A stretch of DNA of 64,000 nt from Akkermansiaceae bacterium (GTDB lineage: Bacteria > Verrucomicrobiota > Verrucomicrobiia > Verrucomicrobiales > Akkermansiaceae). How positions within the stretch are numbered: the stretch's first letter is position 1; each line of letters opens with the position of its first letter. The translations under genes were made by a program, and so were the position numbers. The notes below the pieces were generated by a model. The model was not told where the DNA came from and searched no databases. It was given only the letters and a program-made list of their open reading frames with translations. Shown here one piece after another: positions 32,667-39,074 of this stretch. Location of the stretch: contig CP059069.1 in the NCBI GenBank assembly GCA_017798145.1, positions 2,217,226 through 2,281,225 on the forward strand. Reading direction: 5' to 3'.

Positions 32667-33150
32667 TTATTTTCTAGAGGTCGAATCTTGTTCCCGTTTG
32701 TCTAAAGCAATTGGAAAAGCGTGTGCAGCAAACCAGTATAAATACGCAGCCAAGAGGAGAAGCGGCAGCACCGACCATAACCAAGATGAATGCAACCTGT
32801 CAGTGAACTCCTTGGAGACAACCGAAACAGTCCCTGTTCCATACCAACAGGGCTCCATTGATTACTGCGAGCACACATGTCATATGCGCCGAGTCCATCA
32901 AAGTAGACCTCTTCGGTGCCCAAAGATAGGGCAGGAGAGTTAGCAGAGGAAAAAAACAAAGAGTTAGCCCAATCCAACCGAATCTTGGCATTGTGAAAGT
33001 TCGAATGGATGGGATGTCTCCAGAAAATATGCCAAGAAGCCCAGCGAGCGCAAGAATCGCAGCAATCCATGCAGGTCCGAAGCGGCGATTAGCGCGTCCT
33101 TTGTTTTCAGAGCGAAAGTCCGAACTTACGGGTTGTTTAGAATTTCTCAT
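32667..33150 (-). pseudogene. C68: four-pass membrane protein with one frameshift
   Basis: The ATG at 33150 gives MRNSKQPVSSDFRSENKGRA... with membrane segments PAWIAAILALAGLLGIFSG, GWIGLTLCFFPLLTLLPYL and TCVLAVINGALLVW, stopping at 32800. Removing one G near 32830 joins a fourth segment (SVLPLLLLAAYLYWFAAHA) and the end REQDSTSRK at 32667. Function unknown. Confidence 0.65.
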
Positions 33151-33178
33151 GAGCGTGCATGATCTTGGATCATTATTT

Positions 33179-33302
33179 GGAGAACGCCCGATGAATGGCG
33201 ACCCGAACCCCAACGCTCCGAAAACCATGAAAGAATCTGCCACCCAAACCAGCCCGAAGATCAGACAGCTTCCTCGGGGTCGCCATCTCAGACTTGTTGT
33301 GC
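33179..33302 (-). repeat. attC68 (long type)
   Basis: 116-bp core, same long class as attC40 and attC42. Belongs to C69. Confidence 0.9.
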
Positions 33303-33352
33303 TTCTTTCTCCGATTTCCAGTGCGTTCCGCGACATCGGAGAGGTAGTGATA

Positions 33353-33478
33353 ATGATCGCCACACTCTTCGCAATGCTCCCGCTCTTCGCTCTTACAGCG
33401 AAGAATTGGGATGAGACGATGGGAGACTGGCACCTCCGCACGTTCGGGAAAACTTTGCGCGAGAGATTCTTGCACAAC
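33353..33478 (+). CDS. C69: short membrane peptide reading toward intI
   Basis: The ATG at 33353 has GGAGAGG eight bases upstream. The product MIATLFAMLPLFALTAKNWD... has one hydrophobic segment and a basic end, about 42 residues before attC69. The frame has no stop there and stays open far into C70; my end is the cassette boundary. A competing leftward frame contains a CxxC. Uncertain. Confidence 0.4.
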
Positions 33479-33561
33479 GTCATAGGAATGGCGGCGCCGG
33501 GGGACGCGCCCAAAATTGATCAGACGGCTTCCTCGGCGTCGCCATCTCCGACTTGTTCGAC
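33472..33561 (-). repeat. attC69
   Basis: 82-bp core, standard arms with the loop GGGGGACGCGCCC. Belongs to C70. Confidence 0.92.
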
Positions 33562-33641
33562 TTCTTTTGATTCGGGGGAGTCATGGATAACAAGAAATCT
33601 GTTGAAACTAGGAAATAATCTAGGAGGTGCATGGGAAGCTC

Positions 33642-33989
33642 TCAATGAAGACCCTCCGTTCCTTTGGCGCGCCAAACGACTGCTCCTGATGGCGGGCGGA
33701 TGTCTGCAAAACCTATTGCCGGAAGATCAGCCGGTGGGCCATCTAAAAGCCTTTGCCGATGCAGTCCGTGACGATCTGAAACTGGAATACCATAGTCCGC
33801 AAGAATGCCCCAAGTGCCGTTGCTCCACTTCCAATCATTCTTATCCACGCCATCCGATGAACAATATGAGACTTCAATTAACTCCGGTGCGTAAACATGG
33901 CGAACAAGTGCCCACGGCCACTCAGGAAGTGCAACCTTCCGCTCAATCCAATCGCCTTGCTGAACAGGAGGTGGTGGGTGGTCTTCCAT
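33642..33989 (-). CDS. C70: soluble protein, partly uncertain
   Basis: 115 residues from the ATG at 33989: MEDHPPPPVQQGDWIERKVA, PWALVRHVYAPELIEVSY, then DWKWSNGTWGILADYGIPV. The last third is opposite a rightward frame (WRAKRLLLMAGGCLQNLLPE, VGHLKAFADAVRDDLKLEYH) that also looks protein-like, so the cassette may hold a convergent pair like C17 and C52. Confidence 0.5.
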   Translation of the reverse strand: MEDHPPPPVQQGDWIERKVALPEWPWALVRHVYAPELIEVSYCSSDGVDKNDWKWSNGTWGILADYGIPVSDRHGLHRQRLLDGPPADLPAIGFADIRPPSGAVVWRAKGTEGLH

Positions 33990-33996
33990 TTTCTTC

Positions 33997-34085
33997 GTCG
34001 AACGTTTAAGGAATGGCGGCGGCGGAGTCAACTTCCAATATCATCATACGGCTTCCTCGCCGTCGCCATCTCCGACTTGTTCAGC
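33997..34085 (-). repeat. attC70 (GCGGCG class)
   Basis: 81-bp core, identical to attC54. Belongs to C71. Confidence 0.93.
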
Positions 34086-34268
34086 ATCTTTTCGTCTCCG
34101 CATGATCCCAGGACTCCCGAACTCGTGGGAATACGCAAGCCGAGCCATCGAATCACGAACGGCTTTCGCTTACAGGAATTCATTCGCCACGTCTGGAACT
34201 TCCGAAACGTCGTCGATCCGCCGCCACGGAGCATTATCTTCCCTCTGCGATCCAAGGATTCATTCTTG
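34086..34268. repeat. C71: 190-bp repeat cassette, copy G
   Basis: One base different from copies C and F (GAAACGTCGTCG for GAAACCTCGTCG). The second cassette from intI. Confidence 0.85.
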
Positions 34269-34356
34269 GCTGAACGTCAAAGGAATGGCGCGCCGGGGTC
34301 AACTCCCAATTTGATCAGACGGCTTCCTCGGCGTCGCCATCTCCGCCTTGTTCGCC
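34269..34356 (-). repeat. attC71
   Basis: 80-bp core, GCGCGCC class. Belongs to C72, the integrase-proximal cassette. Confidence 0.93.
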
Positions 34357-34373
34357 GGGTTTTTGTCTTCGGT

Positions 34374-34781
34374 TTAGGCATCGGAAGTGATCGCAAAAAC
34401 GAGCTTCTTGCTCTTGCTGTAGCTCCAGTAACGATTCGCTCCATTGTGCCTCGATCTGCAATAGATAAAATCTTCAGTTGGTTCCCATCCGTGCGACACA
34501 CTCCCGAATGAGACACCACCACGCTCCCATTCTGAGTAGCCACTGGAAGATAGAACTCGGCTAAGCTCGGTGAAGTCCGACTGCGAGATTCTGAACCGAA
34601 ACTTGGGAGACTCGAAAAGCTCCCATCGGAAGAACGGCTTGTGTTCAAGATTCAGGCTTTTCAGCTCTGAGAGGCCAAAAACACTCGAACAGCGTCCGAC
34701 TCCGCCCCGATCTGGACGGCTAAAATAGCCGACGGACAGGATGATGATCGCAGCAACCAAGAGCTTTCTTCCGCGTGTCAT
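34374..34781 (-). CDS. C72: integrase-proximal cassette, exported or membrane-anchored protein
   Basis: 135 residues from the ATG at 34781 (leader CAAAGAAATG). Residues 1-20 are a signal or anchor (MTRGRKLLVAAIIILSVGYF). The mature part contains FRFRISQSDFTELSRVLSSS and DFIYCRSRHNGANRYWSYSK. As the first cassette it should be the best expressed from Pc. Function unknown. Confidence 0.7.
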   Translation of the reverse strand: MTRGRKLLVAAIIILSVGYFSRPDRGGVGRCSSVFGLSELKSLNLEHKPFFRWELFESPKFRFRISQSDFTELSRVLSSSGYSEWERGGVSFGSVSHGWEPTEDFIYCRSRHNGANRYWSYSKSKKLVFAITSDA

Positions 34782-34789
34782 TTCTTTGG

Positions 34790-34870
34790 CGAACAGTTTA
34801 TTAGATTGATGAGGAGAAAATCCGTTAAGTTCACAGTGTGAATTAACCGGATTTTCCTGTTTTTGTGTGA
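34790..34870 (-). other. attI region
   Basis: The first cassette joins at GGCGAAC|AGTTTATTAG (34790-34805), which on the cassette strand reads AAACTGTT, the expected G/TT crossover. The region up to the intI start lacks the attC pattern and so is the attI site. Exact limits cannot be set by eye. Confidence 0.75.
34813..34857. promoter_or_regulatory. Long inverted repeat between attI crossover and intI
   Basis: GGAGAAAATCCGTTAAGTTC and GAATTAACCGGATTTTCC form a near-perfect palindrome of about 20 bp per arm with the small centre ACAGT. It lies in the leader of the cassette transcript and just upstream of intI. It could be an operator, integrase binding sites or an RNA hairpin. Confidence 0.6.
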
Positions 34871-34873
34871 GCG

Positions 34874-36307
34874 TTGGAGTTTTTGTTTGCCGACGGGATG
34901 AAAATATCAGGATGTATGGGCATGGCAAGCGACAAAAAGGAGGATTTCATCAGGCGATTCCGGGATCTGCTGGATGGGGAGAGGATTCCGGAGAAGGCGC
35001 GGCCGTATTACATCCGCCACTTGGAGCGGTGGGGGACGGCGGTGCGGCATCGGCCAGCGGGGGTGGAGAAGAAGGATTTCCTTGAAGGTTATTTGAGGAA
35101 ATTAAGTCACACGGCGGGTGTGGAGCCGTTCGTGGTTTACCAGACGGCTGAGGCGGTGCGGCTGGCTCATGAGGTGCTTTTGGGGGAGGAATGGGCGCGG
35201 CTTGTCGATTGGGAGGGGCTGAGGTCGGAGTATCGGGCGGAGCGTTACGAGGTGCCCGGGGAGGTGGTGGCTGAGAGCCTGGACAAGATGCGGGACACCT
35301 GGGCGGGGATGGGTTTCTCCGGGGAACAGGTGGATAGCCTTGCGGGGCTGGTGCGGGTGATGCGGGAGGGGAATTACGCGCTGCGGACGGAGGAGAATTA
35401 CCTGCAATGGGTGGTGAGGCTGATGCTGCACGGGAAGCGGGGGAGCGGTCTGCCTGGGGTGGCGGAGGCGGAGGAGTTTTTGAGCGATCTGGCGGTGAAA
35501 GGCGGGGTGGTGATGGGGACGCAGAAGCAGGCGCTCAACGCGATGTCATTTTACCTGAAGCGGGTGCGGGGCTTCGAACAGGTGGATCTGCGGAATTTCC
35601 GCAAGGCGAGGGAAAGCCAGAAGCTGCCGGTGGTGCTGAGCAAGGCGGAGGTGCTGCGTTTGCTGGATGCGGCGGACGGGGAGGCGCGCCGGGGTGGGCT
35701 GGCAAAGACTTACGCGCTGATGCTGCAGGTGATGTATGCCTCGGGGCTGCGGGTGATGGAGTGCGTGCGCCTTAGGGTGAAGGATGTGGATTTCGACAAC
35801 GGGTATGTGATGGTGCGGCAGGGCAAGGGGAACAAGGACAGGCGGGTGCCGCTGGCGAGGCGGCTGGTGGAGCCTTTGCGCGGGCATCTGGCGGAAATAA
35901 GGCTGATGTACGAGCAGGACAGGGCGGAGGATCTGGAGGGGGTGTTCATGCCGGGGGCGTTCGACCGGAAGACGCCGGGGGCGGGGAAGGAGTGGGTGTG
36001 GTTCTGGCTTTTCCCCTCACCGAAGCTCTCGGTGGATCCGAGGACGAACCGGGTGCGGCGCCACCATGTGCATGAGAACGGGGTGCAGCGCTCAATGAAA
36101 AAGCTTTCAGACGAGGCGCGAATTGACAAGCGGGTGACGTGCCACGTGCTGCGGCACAGCTTCGCGACGCATCTGCTGGAAATGGGGCGGGACATCCGCA
36201 CGGTGCAGGAGCTGCTGGGTCACGAGAGTGTGCAGACGACGATGATTTATACGCACGTGCTGAATGATCCGGATCGGAAGAGCGGGAGTCCGTTGGATGA
36301 TCTTTGA
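34874..36307 (+). CDS. intI: Integron integrase (tyrosine recombinase)
   Basis: This enzyme recombines attC with attI to insert, excise and shuffle cassettes, acting on the folded bottom strand of attC. Numbering from the TTG at 34874 gives 477 residues; the ATG at 34898 (Met9) or later is a more usual start. Catalytic residues are visible: Arg293 (SGLRVMECVRLR), Lys near 318-321 (GKGNKDR), His424-x2-Arg427 (CHVLRHSFATHLL), His450 (LLGHESVQTT) and Tyr459 (MIYTHVL). The segment at about 357-408 (FDRKTPGAGKEWVWFWLFPS ... RRHHVHENGVQ) is the insertion diagnostic of IntI. It has about 150 extra N-terminal residues compared with class 1 IntI. GC-rich like the right flank. Confidence 0.97.
   Translation: MEFLFADGMKISGCMGMASDKKEDFIRRFRDLLDGERIPEKARPYYIRHLERWGTAVRHRPAGVEKKDFLEGYLRKLSHTAGVEPFVVYQTAEAVRLAHEVLLGEEWARLVDWEGLRSEYRAERYEVPGEVVAESLDKMRDTWAGMGFSGEQVDSLAGLVRVMREGNYALRTEENYLQWVVRLMLHGKRGSGLPGVAEAEEFLSDLAVKGGVVMGTQKQALNAMSFYLKRVRGFEQVDLRNFRKARESQKLPVVLSKAEVLRLLDAADGEARRGGLAKTYALMLQVMYASGLRVMECVRLRVKDVDFDNGYVMVRQGKGNKDRRVPLARRLVEPLRGHLAEIRLMYEQDRAEDLEGVFMPGAFDRKTPGAGKEWVWFWLFPSPKLSVDPRTNRVRRHHVHENGVQRSMKKLSDEARIDKRVTCHVLRHSFATHLLEMGRDIRTVQELLGHESVQTTMIYTHVLNDPDRKSGSPLDDL
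34901..34928 (-). promoter_or_regulatory. Candidate cassette promoter Pc
   Basis: On the - strand TTGCCA (34928-34923) and TATTTT (34906-34901) are 16 bp apart, facing the cassettes, inside the 5' end of intI, where Pc lies in class 1 integrons. Sigma-70-like match only. Confidence 0.4.
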
Positions 36308-36322
36308 GGCGGGAGGGTTTGA

Positions 36323-36470
36323 ATGACGATTGCTGAATGTTGATTTTTGATTTTGGATCGTTTTCCAAATCAGCATTCAGAAATTAACAATCGTCTCTCA
36401 TCAATCATCTCTTCCGCTGCGGGACGCAGCTTCCACGGCCTGCGCCGGGACGGGCGCAGCTACGCGGCGG
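36323..36470. repeat. Tandem repeat unit 1 downstream of intI
   Basis: 148 bp beginning ATGACGATTGCTGAATGTTG and ending GCGCAGCTACGCGGCGG, repeated at 36479. Its first half contains an imperfect inverted repeat (GATTGCTGAATGTTGATTT / AAATCAGCATTCAG). Confidence 0.9.
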
Positions 36471-36478
36471 GGATTTAA

Positions 36479-36619
36479 ATGACGATTGCTGAATGTTGAT
36501 TTTTGGTCGTTTTCCAAATCAGCATTCAGAAACCAACAATCGTCATTCATCAATCATTTCTTCCGCTGCGGGACGCAGCTTCCACGGCCTGCGCCGGGAC
36601 GGGCGCAGCTACGCGGCGG
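36479..36619. repeat. Tandem repeat unit 2 downstream of intI
   Basis: 141 bp, nearly identical to unit 1 with a 7-bp deletion in the middle. No gene is seen from here to 36900. Confidence 0.9.
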
Positions 36620-36903
36620 AGGGCATCGGCTTGAAACGCTGCCGCCCTTGGTCGCTTCAGGGAAACCCTGAAAACCCTCTGCGTGCTTTTTCATGGATGG
36701 ATACCATTCATCGCTTTCGAGCCGGGCGATGCAATGGAAAAATTGTGGTCATTTCGTTCCTGGATTTGTTTCGAGCTTCGCAGCCAGCAATAAGTCCGCG
36801 ATGGTTTGTGTGGTTCCTATCGATTGGGGAAAATCTATTGGGATATCTATCCTAAAACCGCGAATGGACGCCAATAAGACTCTGAAAATGAGTGTTTTTG
36901 GGA

Positions 36904-37035
36904 TCAGGAGCGAATGGCAACGTTTTCCACTCTCTGTCTGGGGTTCTGGATGGCACCAAGCAGGCCCCAAACACGGGCAGCGTGCCCCATCGTCGGCCAA
37001 TCCGACGTGCTACCCATAATAATGCCGACACTCAT
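36904..37035 (-). pseudogene. purE: purE 5' remnant
   Basis: From the ATG at 37035 the frame reads MSVGIIMGSTSDWPTMGHAA, the conserved N-terminus of PurE (5-carboxyaminoimidazole ribonucleotide mutase, purine synthesis). After about 22 codons the similarity ends and unrelated sequence follows to a stop at 36904. It lies 73 bp downstream of the DUF4340 gene in the same direction, and points into the repeat region beside intI. A truncated fragment, probably cut by rearrangement at the integron border. Confidence 0.7.
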
Positions 37036-37108
37036 AGAAGTGGTGAGGCCGCCCCATGGCTGGGGTGCGTCAATGTCTGTGATTCCACCTCTTATCCGTG
37101 GTGGATTT

Positions 37109-38995
37109 TCACTGATCCATGAGAGGGATGCTGAGCTTGAGATAGTCTTCCGGGGAGATGGTGAAGGGTGATGGGTCGCCGGAGATTTTTCCGAAAAAGG
37201 TGTTGGAGGCTGGGTCCGCGGCGAGCGTGAGGGTCTGGGTTTTTCCGCCGCCTTTGATTTCATCGCCGAAGTCGTCCAGGGTGACCTGGGAAATGCCGAG
37301 GATGAGGGAGGGTGTTGCGAGGGCGGCGGTGGCGGCTTCGTCGGCGGGGGAAAGCCAGCGTGAGACCTGGAGGTTCTCAAGGGTGGCGAGGAGGAAGTTG
37401 GCGCGGGAGGGATCGAGGGCGGCGGTGGCCTCGTTGCCATCGCGGGTGGCCGTCCATTTTTCGGACTGCCATTCGTAGGTGAGCAGGAGGGGCGGGGCTG
37501 GAGGCTCGGAGCGGGTGATTTCCCGGACATCGACGGAGCTGACGGACCAGAGGCGGGCGTGGCGCCAGTCGTTGGGGCGGACGGCGATTTTTTCCAGGAA
37601 GGAGTTGTCGAGACGCATGACGGTGGGACTGCCCGTGCGCTTGGCAAAGAGGTTGCCCTTCTTATCAAGGCCGAAGGAGACGGTGAGGGTCTGGTTGTTA
37701 TCGGCGAGGAAGGTGAGGGTGAGGATGGGCTTGTCCAGCCCCCATGGGGATAGGTCTTCCGGGGCGGCATCGGTCTCAAAGGCGAGGGCGCGGGTCTCGG
37801 TGATGGCCTTGAAGAGGTCGAAGAGGCGCTGCTCGTTGGCGGGCTGCTGTTTTCCGGCGATGGCGGCGGCCCATGGGGCGGGTGGCTGGCGGGAGATGAG
37901 GATGGTGGGGGTGGTGACGGTCTCGATGGCGATGGCGCGTACGGAGGCGATGTTGAGGTTGGTGAGTGTGGGGTCGCGGAGGTCGTTGACGGTGAGGGGC
38001 AGGTCGGGGATGGAGATGAGATCCGGCTCCGGCTTCATGGGCAGGGTGAAGACGGTCTCGGGCCTGTCGCTCACGGTGGCGAGGGTCTCGCGGGCTTCCG
38101 GGCTTTCCGGGGGCAGGATCTCGAGGGTGGTCTCGGAGGACTCGCCAAAGTGGGTGATGTCGATGCGGCTGTTGGCGGGGGCGGTGCCATCGACGGGGAG
38201 TGTGACTTCGGAGCGATCGCCGAGCTTGGAGGCCTGGAGGCGGTAGAGGCCTTCGAGGAGGGATGTGACGGCTGCGGGGTCGGTGGGGAGATCGAGGGGC
38301 TTGGTGATGCGCCATGGGGCGGAGGGGCTGGAACGGCCAAGGGTGAGCTCGCCCTGTGAGGTGAGGATACGGATTTTTTCCAGGAGGAGGGGGTTGACGG
38401 AAAAGGGGCGGTGGTCGCGGAGGAATGAGAAGTTGTCCTTGAGGAGTGGTAGGATATCGCCGGTGGCGGCATAGACATGGGATTTCCTGCCGCGCTCGAG
38501 CGGGAGGAGGTAGATGGTGGGGATGGGCTGGGGTTTATCGCCGGGACTGAGGCCGAGCAGGGGGGTGCGGCGGCCGAGGCGGAAGCTGGCGAGGCTGTTG
38601 CCGGCGGCATCGAGCATCGCGACTTCGGTGCTGCCGTTGCTGAAGCCGGCGAGCGCGGGGTCGAGCTTGTCGCGGGGGATGAGGTCGCGGGCGGAGGTGG
38701 TGTTGGCAAAGGTGATGATGGAGACGGCGGCGCGGGGATCCATGCGGTCGCGCCACGGTGCGGTGGCCTCCCAGCCACGCCCGGTTTTCACGAAGACGGC
38801 TTTGGTGTCCCCAGCGGAGAGGGTGATGCGGGCGACTTTTTCCGGAAGGAAATCGGGGTAGATCCTCTCGCCTGGGGCGACGGGCGGGGTGCCGAGCAGC
38901 TTGTCAAGGCTGCCTTCCCGGAGCTGCCAGAGGGAGAGGGCGCCGAGGACGAGCGCGGCGACGGCGAGGAAGAGGGTGAGGAGGAGGCTGCGCAA
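37109..38995 (-). CDS. DUF4340 domain protein of a GldG-type ABC system
   Basis: 628 residues. An N-terminal membrane anchor (about 5-26) is followed by a large extracytoplasmic domain with repeated beta segments (GWEATAPWRDRMDP, PWRITKPLDLPTDP), typical of DUF4340. In many genomes this gene follows the GldG-like and permease genes of a gliding-type ABC transporter, as it does here. It may be the extracytoplasmic partner of that complex. Substrate unknown. Confidence 0.85.
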   Translation of the reverse strand: MRSLLLTLFLAVAALVLGALSLWQLREGSLDKLLGTPPVAPGERIYPDFLPEKVARITLSAGDTKAVFVKTGRGWEATAPWRDRMDPRAAVSIITFANTTSARDLIPRDKLDPALAGFSNGSTEVAMLDAAGNSLASFRLGRRTPLLGLSPGDKPQPIPTIYLLPLERGRKSHVYAATGDILPLLKDNFSFLRDHRPFSVNPLLLEKIRILTSQGELTLGRSSPSAPWRITKPLDLPTDPAAVTSLLEGLYRLQASKLGDRSEVTLPVDGTAPANSRIDITHFGESSETTLEILPPESPEARETLATVSDRPETVFTLPMKPEPDLISIPDLPLTVNDLRDPTLTNLNIASVRAIAIETVTTPTILISRQPPAPWAAAIAGKQQPANEQRLFDLFKAITETRALAFETDAAPEDLSPWGLDKPILTLTFLADNNQTLTVSFGLDKKGNLFAKRTGSPTVMRLDNSFLEKIAVRPNDWRHARLWSVSSVDVREITRSEPPAPPLLLTYEWQSEKWTATRDGNEATAALDPSRANFLLATLENLQVSRWLSPADEAATAALATPSLILGISQVTLDDFGDEIKGGGKTQTLTLAADPASNTFFGKISGDPSPFTISPEDYLKLSIPLMDQ

Positions 38996-39074
38996 AATTC
39001 AACGATCAACGTTCAAGGTTCGACTTTCAGGGAAGGGGCTTAGCGGTGGTGGAGTGGCGGGGCTTGAATGGAAG

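Larger units (their letters stand above)
1..34795 (-). mobile_element. Sedentary integron cassette array (72 cassettes, incomplete at left)
   Basis: An uninterrupted run of 71 attC sites, mostly about 81 bp between the R box AAC and GTT, separates short genes that nearly all read leftward, away from the integrase gene at 34874. Cassettes are about 250-850 bp long. The attC sites resemble each other closely, as is typical of chromosomal super-integrons and unlike the mixed sites of mobile integrons. The array continues beyond the left edge. In this annotation C1-C72 number the cassettes from left to right, and attCn belongs to cassette C(n+1). Confidence 0.97.

Noticed and set aside
32993..34009. 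Open frame of about 1 kb on the + strand across C68-C70
   Set aside because: It crosses two attC sites that are open in that frame; the parts have no common protein character.
247..34356. Regularly spaced repeats that could be read as CRISPR
   Set aside because: The repeats are about 81 bp, have R box ends and asymmetric hairpins, spacing is 200-800 bp with genes between, and intI lies at one end. They are attC sites.
34813..34857. Palindrome as terminator of intI or the array
   Set aside because: It lies upstream of intI and has no clear T run on either strand.
34795..34873. LexA-type SOS box before intI
   Set aside because: No CTGT-N8-ACAG or similar pair was found; SOS control cannot be supported here.
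37479..38246. Long + strand frames opposite DUF4340 and GldG genes
   Set aside because: GC-rich antisense shadows of clear - strand genes with recognisable domains.
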